A DNA stretch of 64,000 nt from Lamellibrachia columna. Lineage: Eukaryota > Annelida > Polychaeta > Sabellida > Siboglinidae. The stretch's first letter is position 1; every line of letters starts with the position of its first letter. The position numbers and the translations under genes were made by a program. Below the pieces are notes generated by a model that was not told where the DNA came from, made no database searches, and saw nothing but the letters and a program-made list of their open reading frames with translations. Shown piece by piece: positions 47,474 through 59,149 of this stretch. Location: the NCBI GenBank assembly GCA_963662155.1, contig OY759271.1, positions 351,001-415,000 of the forward strand, read 5' to 3'.

Positions 47474-49750
47474 CGGGAGACTCGGGTCGGATTTGACGAT
47501 TTTTTACAATAAAATGAATTTCGAGTTGTTGCTATTTCCGTGTATAAATATTATTCAACTTGCCATTCATGTAAGTTGCACTGTCGAAATAAACACGTTT
47601 CTGTCATAAAACGTGTCTTTTGTATGATGCCTATCATTGCTAAGTCTTTGTTTATGTCAAATGAACCGAGACTAATGGGACATTAGGTGATATTCCGCGA
47701 GCCATTGCATGCCGGAAAACGCTGCCATTCCAACATGGCGCATATCACGGGAAAGCCCCATTTTCGCTCTGTATGATGGTACAAACAGTTTTAAAATGTG
47801 CCCGGAGGTATCCGAGTAATTCCGACTATAAATGACCGCCTCTGAACCATCTCGGTGACAAAGGAATGGGGAATGCCACGACGATTCGCCGGACATCACC
47901 ACGTGATGTCGGATTCCCTCAAATCAAGCGCTCTAATTGGTTGTAATACTAATTTCCATCCTCTGACGTCAGCTTGAAATACCAGCTACGTTCGATTCGA
48001 TCGACTTTTTTATCCCATGAGTTTCGTTCATTTATATCGCTTTGTAAAACGACATTATGCCGTTTGGTCGAAAGCGAGTGGGCGGTTACGGTACTGGGAG
48101 GCAGCGAAAGTTTGCATCGTTGCAGTTAGCGCGTGATGCGAAGGCATCGAGGGTTGAATTCGCCAATGAACCTGCGGCGACAACTTCGTCTTCTTCGACC
48201 ATCACCGTCCGTGGTGCCAGCGAGAATGGCACGCAGTGTAAGTTTAATTCTGATATTTCATATGTTCACTTGCGTTTTATCCAAACATCGCCTTTGTGGC
48301 ATAACTATTACTGTATAAACGATTTGACGCTGATCTAGTTCATGCTGTTGATGTTCGTGGTTGTGTTGACATTCAGGCCCATGGGCCATCCAGGCACATC
48401 AGAAGCAGAGTTGTAACTATGGTTTATTATATTACTACAATTTGCCCTGGCAATTATTGTATACATAGCCTATATACACACACGCGCGCGGGTGTGTGTG
48501 TATAATATGGCAATGCCAATAAAATAAATTGCATTCAATGCCATACCCCTGCATACGTAGTAAGGGGGGGCTTTTGTTGTTGAACATGTCTTGGATACTT
48601 TTTGTTCATGAAATACATTTATCGAATGCCTACATTTATATTGTGTATTTTTTCCAGGCATCAAGGCTGTCATCAACAGTACCAGCTGATCCGTCTCGGA
48701 GACTGTCTGTCACTGAACGGAAGTTTGGTTATGCAGATCTTCTGGAGGAGATAGGTGTCCCGCGATTCCTGGTTGAGGATGAGACAGATGCTGATGGAGA
48801 TCTTTCAACAGTACTTGTACGCTGTGCCGTGTTGCCATCACTTGTTGCGAACCTGCTATGCACGTTGTGTAGGAAGCATACACTCTCCACCCCAGCTGTC
48901 GACCGCACCGCACCCTCGGCATGGTGTGTGGCCTCGAGACTTTCTGCACCAGTTGCGACAAGGTCATCAATGCAACTCTGTCATCAGACTGTATCGATGG
49001 GACTCAGGCGATGAATGTCCCATTTGTCGTGGCGAGATCAGCTGTGTCGGCAACGATGGACATGGGTGTCGGGTACTCTGGACTTGTGTGAAATTTATTT
49101 TACAATGCCAATGACTCTTAACTTTGCCTTTTGATAGATTATACATTCAGTAATATGTATGCAAAGTTTCAATCATCTAGGTAGCTTTTCAGATGTTGAA
49201 ATGTATGTGCCAATGTACATAAACTTTGAACACGATTTTCTCAAAAACATGTTTTCCCTCACACCTACTGCCTCCCGTGTCACTTATCTCTGCTATTGTT
49301 TGACAGAATTACTTGAAACTTTCTACAGTGTTTCTTGATAGTATGCTCTTGAAAACTATCTAGTAACTTTTTAGAAAACATTATTTATATTTTATATAAT
49401 GAACCATCAATGTAAAATTTCATGATGAAAAAATACATTCAGATGTAAAAAAATCATGAAAACAAAAGTTTTTTGAAAACTTGGAAAGTCAACTGACTGT
49501 TTTCATTGGGATTATGTGGAGTAACTACACACCAAATTTGAGTCCTCTAAATCCAATGGTTACTGATATAAGTCACACGCAACATTCAATCCAAGATGGC
49601 TGCATACCGTGGGAAAATATGTATGAAACTTTCTGAAAAAAATTCACAGCATTACTCTTACCTGGACTTGCAATCTGTGAAAGTTTCAGCTCTGTAGGTT
49701 CAGTGTTAATGAAATAAGAAAATAAAACGCGTTTAGACCCAAGCGACGCC
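47474..49750 (+). mobile_element. TTAA element, copy 2 (no LINE)
   Basis: Flanked by the shared TTAA 47470-47473 and TTAA 49751-49754; 2,277 bp. Apart from the LINE insertion, it differs from copy 1 by a 6-bp indel in a caggcc repeat, a 1-bp indel near the left end and a few substitutions. It preserves the empty target site of LINE copy 3 (cgacgattcgccgg at about 47879). Confidence 0.92.
48057..49091 (+). pseudogene. Truncated Mutator-like transposase gene (TTAA element copy 2)
   Basis: Same gene as at 45770-46810, with the same exon 1 start (MPFGRKRVGG), donor GTAAGT, alternative acceptors and frameshift before GMVCGLETF. Nothing in it restores the reading frame, so the element gives no complete transposase and would depend on an autonomous relative. 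Confidence 0.65.
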
Positions 49751-49912
49751 TTAATGCTAGTAGTGTATGTTTAAAAATAGAGTTGACAGATATCTGATAA
49801 GGGCAGGCTACACATAGATAAGAACATTGTTGGACTCTCAATAAGCCAATGGCTTCCTTGTCCACTTGCCATCTGGAACTTGTTTGGGATGGCAATCTTG
49901 TTAAATCTTGTG
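49751..49912 (+). pseudogene. CR1-like LINE copy 2, 3' end
   Basis: Resumes after TTAA with tgctagtagtgt, equivalent to codons NASSV of the C-terminus, then the 3' untranslated end with ggcttccttgtccacttgcc and atcttgttaaatcttgt. Contiguous with 41743-43337. Confidence 0.93.
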
Positions 49913-50158
49913 AAACACTTAATATATTGGGCGAATGAAGCCTTTATTGTTAAGTTGAAATGTTATGATATTAATTGTTAGTAAAGTAAGGATGAAATAA
50001 TCCTTGTAATGAATCTAGTTGTATAATTTGTTCGGTAAGTTCACTGGAGCTGAATAAGACTACAACAACTGTCATGTTAGATCAATGCCAATATGTTATT
50101 TGATTGAGGTCCACTCAAAGTAGCAGTAGGATCTTCCAGCATAAAACAAACTGGTTAC

Positions 50159-50259
50159 CTTCAGAATGTTGTTTGTCTTCTCAATCTTGAGGTACAGCTT
50201 CGTGTGGTCAACACTCAATATGTTGGCTTCTTTCAGAAGATTCACATTGTCTTCTTTTA
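50159..50259 (-). pseudogene. Host-gene 101-nt exon, copy 2
   Basis: Counterpart of 41138-41038. Reads to ...IEKTNNILK followed by the donor AAG|GTAACC, the likely ancestral splice site. Confidence 0.6.
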
Positions 50260-50569
50260 CTGAAAATTAACAAAATACTTATGTGTATGTTGCTGACACA
50301 TATCTAATAAGATTTAAGCAAATTTCCATCCAAAGGGCAGATGGATAAGGAATCACTAAACAGTTTTATCAATGTGTGGACAGTCTTGACAGATATCTGT
50401 CAAATTTGTTTCTAAAAATATTATTGATACTGTTGGAACTTCCACAATCAGATCATTTGTTTAATTAATTTATTGTCATCTATGATATCCAAAGGGATCA
50501 TTGAGATATTAACAAGTGTCTACTGGAGTGAAATGATTAATAAATTAAGTTTGCTGTAAAATCACTCAC

Positions 50570-50779
50570 TGAAGTCCTGTTCAAACATGTTGAAGCTGGC
50601 CGTCCACTCGTTGAGGCCAATGATCAGTTCCAGGTTACAGGTGTTATATCTGACTTAGGCGGTCAACGTGTGTTGGTAGATGAACAACTTAAGGTCAACA
50701 CAACAACTGATGCTGGTGCAAGTCTTGTCAAAGCGACACAGGATGTTCTTGCCAATTCGACTCCCAATGTAAAAACATT
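50570..50779 (-). pseudogene. Host-gene Cys-rich exon, copy 2 (nonsense)
   Basis: 210 nt, same splice sites as 41664-41455. Against copy 1 it has TAC to TAA (a stop in the middle), TGC to CGC (second Cys of the first CC pair to Arg) and several other replacements. It is inactivated. Confidence 0.72.
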
Positions 50780-50948
50780 CTGTCAATGTTAAGTACATGT
50801 TACTGCCTTGTAAGACTTTCTAAAGAACTGAACTGATGTATGAACCCCTATACTAAACACTTCAGTTAAGCTCTGATAACAAAAGGTAACATCAGTATAA
50901 TGTGTTCAACATAACTGTGTTAGGAGCAATAATAAAAATATATTAAAC

Positions 50949-51040
50949 TACATGAAAGTAACAATAGTGACAAATATTCCATCATATGTGACCTGTATGA
51001 GATATGATGGAATATTTGTCACTATTGTTACTTTCATGTA
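50949..51040. repeat. Perfect 39-bp inverted repeat (hairpin)
   Basis: 50949-50987 (starting tacatgaaagtaacaatag) is the exact reverse complement of 51002-51040. The spacer is the 14 bases gtgacctgtatgag. Confidence 0.97.
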
Positions 51041-51079
51041 TGAGATATGGCAATACCATTCTACTTACGTGGGTCAGAC

Positions 51080-51290
51080 TTGAGATAACAATCAATGAGG
51101 GATTGATGGGCCCCCGGACTCTCTTCTCCATCCACAGTTTAGTTCTCTTTTCTTCTGTCTTCCTGATACCTCTCCACACAGCCTGTCGCCAGTTGTTGCA
51201 GTCTGCTGTAGCAGATTCCCAGGACTCAATGCTGATCTGAACAGATTCAATATTTCGTTTGCAAGCATTTCTGAACTGGAGCATCTATGC
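51080..51290 (-). pseudogene. LINE C-terminal fragment (RTE-like)
   Basis: Minus-strand frame reads QFRNACKRNIESVQISIESW, then ESATADCNNWRQAVWRGI. The pattern YKNxCKRDxKxxxIDxxxWExxAxDRxxWR is common at the C-terminus of RTE-like and related endonuclease-reverse transcriptases (from memory). No RT remains; an isolated 3' relic. Confidence 0.6.
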
Positions 51291-51534
51291 CACTCCTCCC
51301 AATAAGAATGGTCCGAACACTCCTGGTCAGATCATGTATATCAAAATGCTAGACTTCATGTGGAAACATTAGACATAATGACAGCAGCTATGCTGGTCAT
51401 AAATTAGCTGTTTGCACCAGAAATCAATATTTCATGAAATTATTCATAAGAATACTTTCCTGAAGTACTAAGCCAGCACATTAATATTATATAAATAATA
51501 AGCCACCACTGAAAATAAACATTGTCCAACCTCA

Positions 51535-51678
51535 ATTTCTTCCACAGTTTCAAGATGCTTGTCTTGACCTTTGACAAGTCGACCTTATGAGCAATTTGTT
51601 CAGCCTGATGGAGTTAATTTTGAAGTTGAAAACATCTTTCAACTTTGAGAGATCAGAAAGGCCTAAACTCTTGGCAGT
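51535..51678 (-). pseudogene. Host-gene exon remnant (frameshifted)
   Basis: Minus strand, acceptor tttttag at 51679. Reads TAKSLGLSDLSKLKDVFNFK then, after a shift of frame, QAEQIAHKVDLSKVKTSILK. Both halves look coding, so a small indel has broken one exon. The right donor is not clear. Same strand as the other host exons. Confidence 0.5.
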
Positions 51679-52134
51679 CTAAAAATTAAAATTATAAATA
51701 CAAGTTATATGAATCGTTTCTGGTTGCATCAACATATCTTAGTCAATGGTAAGTACAAGGAGTATTTTGAGTTTATTGGCTGCTACTATTAATACATATT
51801 CTGACCAATTAATCAGCATGAAGTTTCAATGCTAAAAACATTTGTTTTTAACATTGTATAATGGAGGACTACGAAGTTGTTTGATAAATGGTAGAACTAA
51901 AGGATAGCATTACTCATAACAACCATGAGAAATAGAGACTGTACATATTAGAGTATCAGGATATCATCCCCACTGCATGTAAAGGTGAATATCTAAACAA
52001 CCAGTATTGCTGTTTGAATGACATTTTCTCCTGATTAGCGGAATAATTTGCTTGGCAAACACTAACCACATAATTGAGTTTATATCTTTCAGATATGAAT
52101 CTGATTATGTAAGATATATTGTCTGAACTGACTC

Positions 52135-52317
52135 TCCAGACAATACGAAGTGGTCATACTCCTGCACCCATTTGGGAGGCGGCACCTTTCAGTTACGAAG
52201 GTATTCAGTGGGGTCGATCATCCTACTTGGGCCTGTCTCTACGATAGCCATGTGAATGTGAGGATCAGAGCAACAGTCTGGCTTACGAACCACATCAATC
52301 ACTGCTCCAGTTGCCAC
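52135..52317 (-). pseudogene. Host-gene exon with in-frame TGA
   Basis: Minus strand, acceptor gctcatag at 52318, phase 0, contiguous in frame with the exon 53002-52892. Reads VATGAVIDVVRKPDCCSDPH, IHMAIVETGPSRMIDPTEYL, RN, TGA, then still coding-like KVPPPKWVQEYDHFVLSGES. The stop inside an otherwise clean frame suggests recent inactivation; a donor just before it (GTAACT) is a weaker alternative. The family is not recognised. Confidence 0.6.
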
Positions 52318-52619
52318 CTATGAGCAAAGTCATCGTAAATATCTACAGCAGCAAGGAAAGGAACATAACATGTGGGAAAAGTTCCACAAGAATTATTAAA
52401 TTAAATAGAATTTTTCCTCAGCTTTTTATTTAAATATTAATTTCTTAAATGAAGTATTTTGTCACTAATATATACTGACACTATGTCACTACGTAAAGGT
52501 AATGACAAAATGTGAGATAAAATAGGTTCTGAAACATCTCAAATGTTACACAAGTTTGGTCAAAACACGGTACAACAAACATACCATTGCAATACAGGAG
52601 ATGGAGTGATAACTAGAAT

Positions 52620-52885
52620 AAAATATTCAATACACACTTTAGTTGATTAGTTGTATCTAACTTGCCTGTTTTTTCTACCACATTCAGTACACATTTTAGA
52701 TTGATTAGTTGTAAGGGTCATCCATGGGAAGTATCCAACAACATTCAATACACATTTTAGTTGATTAGTTGTAAGGGTAACCTATGGGAAGTATCCAACT
52801 TCTCTGTTTGTCTACTATATTCAGTACACATTTTAGGTGATTAGTTGTAAGGGTCATCCATGGGAATTATCCAACTTGCCTGTTT
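52620..52885 (+). repeat. Short minisatellite next to a host exon
   Basis: Four diverged units containing ttttagttgattagttgtaa, and three containing a gggtcatccatgggaagta block or a close variant, alternate with tccaacttgcctgttt and a ctaccatattcagtaca variant. Confidence 0.8.
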
Positions 52886-52891
52886 TTCTAC

Positions 52892-53002
52892 CATGTTCAG
52901 CTCAACATTGTTAATGATAACATCCACATTCTTCATGTTGCTCACAGAAATTGTGACTTGTTGAGATCCAGCCACAGTCAGATGTCTGCTATCAGGAGCA
53001 AT
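52892..53002 (-). pseudogene. Host-gene 37-codon exon
   Basis: 111 nt, phase 0-0, acceptor attgtag at 53003, donor GTAGAA at 52891. Reads IAPDSRHLTVAGSQQVTISV then SNMKNVDVIINNVELNM, a beta-strand-like pattern of an extracellular domain. Open by itself. It joins in frame upstream to 53698-53639 and downstream to 52317-52135. Confidence 0.62.
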
Positions 53003-53638
53003 CTACAATATACAACATAGTCAACGTAGCCTACTACATGACATATCTTGCCATCAAATTCTAAGCTTCTGGAAGCTTACCAGCTCAGGGCTTGAGGCAA
53101 TATTATCACATTACAAAACGAGGTAATTAAGGACGAATGAACATATTATATTTAGTGGTAGATCTTTATTTTCTAGTAGAATTCGAGTCTTGCCATATAC
53201 ATGACTCGTAAATATGTCATAATATGTAAACATCAGTGCTCTATGTGTACACCCCTGCCAAGCTGCAGTGAAAACGCTTATCAATACTTACATGACAACT
53301 TGAGTTCACGTGGAGATGCTGGGTAAGTGTAATATGGACAGCAATAATCATAAAAGCTGGAAATTACATGTTTCTGTTACATTCCTCTACTTTTCCATAG
53401 AAAAACATTTGAATAAATATAAGGCAACTGTTTAATTTGAATGGAATTGTTTCTGTCAAGATGGCCTAGTGACACCTACATATAAAACATTACTGACTTT
53501 TTTATGGGGACTAATAACATCTTAGCACACTACATGTCCACAAGACATTTCTACATGTGACGATTACATAACTGTTGATAGTCCTGTCACACTGTAGTGG
53601 GGCTTTGATAATGTGTAATGAACAAGAAATATATTTAC

Positions 53639-53698
53639 CTCCTGTCCAACAGTGACTTCCAGCATAATTACTTTGTGGCTGTAATGACCATTTTCCGT
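53639..53698 (-). pseudogene. Possible host-gene 20-codon exon
   Basis: 60 nt, phase 0-0, acceptor aaatag at 53699, donor GTAAAT at 53638. Reads TENGHYSHKVIMLEVTVGQE, in frame with the next exon. Small and with a weak pyrimidine tract, so tentative. Confidence 0.4.
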
Positions 53699-53839
53699 CT
53701 ATTTCCCAGACACCAACACCACATGATGTCTACTACAGCAGTTTCTTTGGGAACTTTTCATTCACCTTTAGCCCAAAGATCTCTTCAAGCAGTGCCTGTG
53801 CCGTATTGTATATATTGCATGTGAACATAAACATAATAT

Positions 53840-54179
53840 GTCTTATACCATGATGTATCGATAGGTATTATCTCAATGGATAGTTAACCGATTGTACACT
53901 GATTAATGTGAGCCTGGGTTACAGTGGGTGACAAGTTGACATTAGGGAACCCGAAGGTGCCAGTGCTTTGCTCGTCTATGGCTTATAAACAATGTCAACG
54001 ACACACAAGACACAAGGACACAGGTTAGACAGGTCTGCATTGTTCAGGCATTAGTAAGGGGAGGGATTAACAATATGTTGTTAGGCTGCAAAGAATGTTA
54101 TTTCAACAGAAATATGGTGGGAGATTTGTTCTCCTGAGCAGGAGAACTGGAGATTTGATAGTCTTATAGCAATTGTGGG
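53840..54179. other. Intergenic or intronic spacer
   Basis: AT-rich; no coding frame or repeat recognised. Confidence 0.4.
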
Positions 54180-54560
54180 AGACAAGCTCCATCCTCAATT
54201 TGATTTTTCTCTTGCTTCATTTCAAAATCATTTTGGAAAAAATTCTAACCTATCTAGTATCCACTATGACATGCTAGCTCATTTGTGCAAATGTGTCATT
54301 TAGTTTTTATAAATACATCGGACAACCTACTAGATATATTCAACTGGACCCATGTGGAATTCACTGGAAAAGGTCAAACATGGCTCCAACCAACTACATA
54401 CTATGACATAAACCTATTCACACTTTCAAAGTTACCCGATTTAATGTTCAAAGTCAATTCTTTCAATAATTTTTTTTAAATATATACATTAAGCTGACTG
54501 TTCATACCTTTAAACAATTCATACACTCTACAGATATGAACAACAATGGCCCTGATTCAC
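54180..54560 (-). repeat. Diverged copy of repeat R
   Basis: Contains ctagtatccactatgacatg, gctagctcatttgtgcaaat and, at the far end, gattcacaatgggctaaatt, matching in order the R copies of element 2. Confidence 0.6.
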
Positions 54561-54919
54561 AATGGGCTAAATTAATTGAGGAGGGAGAAAGAAAACAGAA
54601 ACTTGCTGGCTGACTAGATCAAGTGACATCCCAGTTAAAAATCACTGAAATTGGCTGTAGCTACAACCATCTAAAGTACAGCAGGCAGTATTATTGTGGT
54701 TTGACCCTTAAACAGCAAAACAAATTCAAATACAGACCCAGACACACTGGTATGCCAAGTTTGTTTGATGTTCTTGACTGTCTGCATGAAGAAGTCGTAC
54801 GCATGTAGGAATGGTGCAAGCAGGTTTTTGAGGTAAACAACATTGCAGCAAGTTCCTCCATCTGAACCTTCTTGATCTCGGCTGGGCTGCTTTCTTTGTG
54901 CTTGCCTACAACCACAACA

Positions 54920-55236
54920 AGCAAGGAGATTTTGGTAGTTGACTACAGCACATAGCAAGGAGACATTGGTGCTTGCCAACAGCACATAGCAAGAAGACAT
55001 TGGTGCTTGTCGACAGCACATACCAAGGAGACATTGGTGCTTGCCAACAGCACATAGCAGGGAGATGTTGGTGCTTGGATACAGCACATAGCAAGGAGAC
55101 ATTGGTGCTTGCTGACAGTACATAGCAAGGAGACATTGGTGCTTGCTGACAGCACATAGCAAGGAGACATCGGCGCTTGTCGACAGCACATACCAAGGAG
55201 ACATTGGTGCTTGCCAACAGCACATAGCAAGGATCT
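54920..55236 (+). repeat. 34-bp minisatellite
   Basis: About nine units with consensus agcacatagcaaggagacat plus tggtgcttgccaac. The 34-bp period opens all three minus-strand frames, giving artefactual Cys-rich ORFs. Confidence 0.95.
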
Positions 55237-55364
55237 AAAAGATGTATATTTATAAATAAAATAGTAAACATAGGGCATAAAAAATATATGATTTGATGTG
55301 AAGACACTAACACTTGTATACAACAAGAGATCAGCAGGAAGGTGAAGACATCAACACTTTAAAA

Positions 55365-56640
55365 CAAGGATTTAACAAGACTGCATCCCGAACAACAAGT
55401 TCCAGATGGCAAGTGGACAAGGAAGCCATTGGCTTATTGAGAGTCCAACAATTTTCTCATCTATGTGTAGCCCGCCCTGATCAAATATCTGTCAATTCTA
55501 TTTCTAAACATATTCACAATACTAGCATTAACACAATCATTTGGCAGTTTGTTCCATTCATTTATCACCCTTTGTGAGAAAGAGGACTTTCTCATGTCCA
55601 ACCTACACTGCTCCTTAACTAATGCTGCTTTGTGTCCTCTGGTTCTACTGCCTTCTTTAAGTTTGAAGAACATACATGTATTCCTGTCAACATTCTCATA
55701 ACCATTCACTATATTAAACACTTCTATTTGGTCTCCTCTTAGTGTCCTGGTCTCTAGGGTTGTCAAACCACATTGTAATAAGCGACTTTCGCAACTAAGG
55801 TCTCTCAATTCTGGAATCATTTTAGTTGCTCTTCGTTGTATTCTTTCTAGCTAGTCTATGTCCTTTTTACGATATGGCCTCCATGCTTGAATAAAATATT
55901 CCAAATGTGGTCTAACTATTGCTCTGTACAGGGGTACAATTAGCTGTTTCTCGTTATACATGTTAGTTCACCTAATTAGCCCTAGGATTTGATTTCCTTT
56001 CGAAGCAGCAATCCCACATTGCTCTGAAACTTTCATGTCAGCACTAAATGTTACTCCTAGGATCTTTTCTTGTGTAGTTCTACCTAGTACAGCATCCCCC
56101 ATTTTATATTCTTCTTCCATGTTTCCATGTCCTATGTGTATACATTTACAATTCCCGAAATTGAATAACATCTGCCATTTTTCTGACCATTTAACTAATT
56201 TATCTAGATCATCCTGTAAACTTTGTTTATCTGTATCATTAGTAACCTTTCTGAATACTTTTGTGTAATCTGCCAATTTGAGTACTTTGCTAGATATGTC
56301 ATCTTCCAAATCATTTATATATATATATATAATTATATATAGATATATATTAAAAATGGTATAGGGCCTAATACCGATCCCTGTGGTACCCCACTCAAAA
56401 CAGATTTCCAGTTTGAAATCTCACCATCTACTATTACTCTCTGTCTTCTGTGTGTAAGCCACTTTTCTATCCAATTGATTACATCATTACCTATACCATG
56501 GGCTTTTAGTTTAAGCAACAATCTTTGATGTGGCACTTTATCGAAAGCTTTCTCAAAATCTAAGTAGACAACATCCACCGTCATCTACCCACTTTATAAT
56601 TTCTTACAAAAAACATAAAAGATTGGTTAGACATTACCTT
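55365..56640 (-). pseudogene. CR1-like LINE copy 4 (minus)
   Basis: 5'-truncated copy of the same family. In minus-strand order: LLCFLEEITKWVDD-type sequence (degenerate), VVYLDFEKAFDKVPHQRLLL (about 56570), SGVPQGSVLGPI, a TA-rich tract at 56316-56352, LEDDISSKVLKLADYTKVF (FADD changed to LADY, inactive), FNFGNCKCIHIGHGN, and SFSQRVINEWNKL to RAGYT at 55461. Several frameshifts. The 3' end is at about 55365. Confidence 0.92.
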
Positions 56641-56644
56641 GCTT

Positions 56645-56790
56645 TTTAACTAATTTTCTAGATCATGCTGTAAACTTTGTTTATCTGTATCATTAGTAAC
56701 TTTTCTGAATATTTTTGTTTTATCTGCAAATTTGAATACTTTGCTAGATATGTCATCCTCCAAATCATTTATATATATTTTTAGGCGACA
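56645..56790 (-). pseudogene. Out-of-order CR1-like LINE piece
   Basis: Reads YINDLEDDISSKVFKFADKT then KIFRKVTNDTDKQSLQ. This FADD-region piece should lie downstream of VPQGS but here sits upstream (5') of copy 4 in the same orientation, so the element is rearranged or two truncated copies abut. Confidence 0.85.
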
Positions 56791-57117
56791 TATGCTAGCA
56801 CCAGAGTTGACCTGTTCCGTCCTTTCTTCTTTAGCCAATAAGGACGGAAGTTAGAATCTGCAATTAACTGGCTCCTATGTATAAATTCCCTACATTGCCC
56901 TACCTTTGTGTAAACTAATATTTATGTCAAACATAGCCAGGATACTAAATGCATGACATATCAAACATGTCTTGAATCATGCTCTGGTCTGTTTTAATTA
57001 ATTCACAATATTTATTATATAAATCATCTAATTGACCATACTCTAAAAAAGTCAATAATAATGTGATTCTCTGATGATCAGTTAGAATACCACAATGTGT
57101 GAATTAATTACTGATGA
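56791..57117. other. Intergenic
   Basis: No feature seen. Confidence 0.4.
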
Positions 57118-57222
57118 CTGGTGCTGTGACAGTTCCAGGTCCAGAAAGAACCAATACCCGCAGTACCTACTGGGACCCACAGTTTTGGTTCTAGACCCGG
57201 AACCGTGACAGCAGTAGTTACT
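57118..57222. repeat. Imperfect fold-back
   Basis: tggtgctgtgacagttccag (about 57120) pairs imperfectly with the reverse complement of ggaaccgtgacagcagtagt (about 57200). The centre carries cagtacctactgggaccc. Confidence 0.6.
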
Positions 57223-59062
<1,840 letters not shown>

Positions 59063-59149
59063 TTCCACCGCACCTATCACCACACCTATCACAACACATA
59101 TCACCACAGCGCTCATCAGACGTCATGCTTTTGCGCGTTATTTTTTTTA

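Larger units (their letters stand above)
49913..50868. repeat. Duplicated flank, copy 2
   Basis: Repeats 40807-41742. After 50868 (acttcagtta) it continues into gctctgataacaaaagg, which is unlike the LINE junction of copy 1, so this probably shows the original locus. Confidence 0.9.

Noticed and set aside
54671..55326. Overlapping minus-strand ORFs rich in CYVL/CCWQAPMS
   Set aside because: They are read-through of the 34-bp minisatellite in all three frames, which contains no stop codon.
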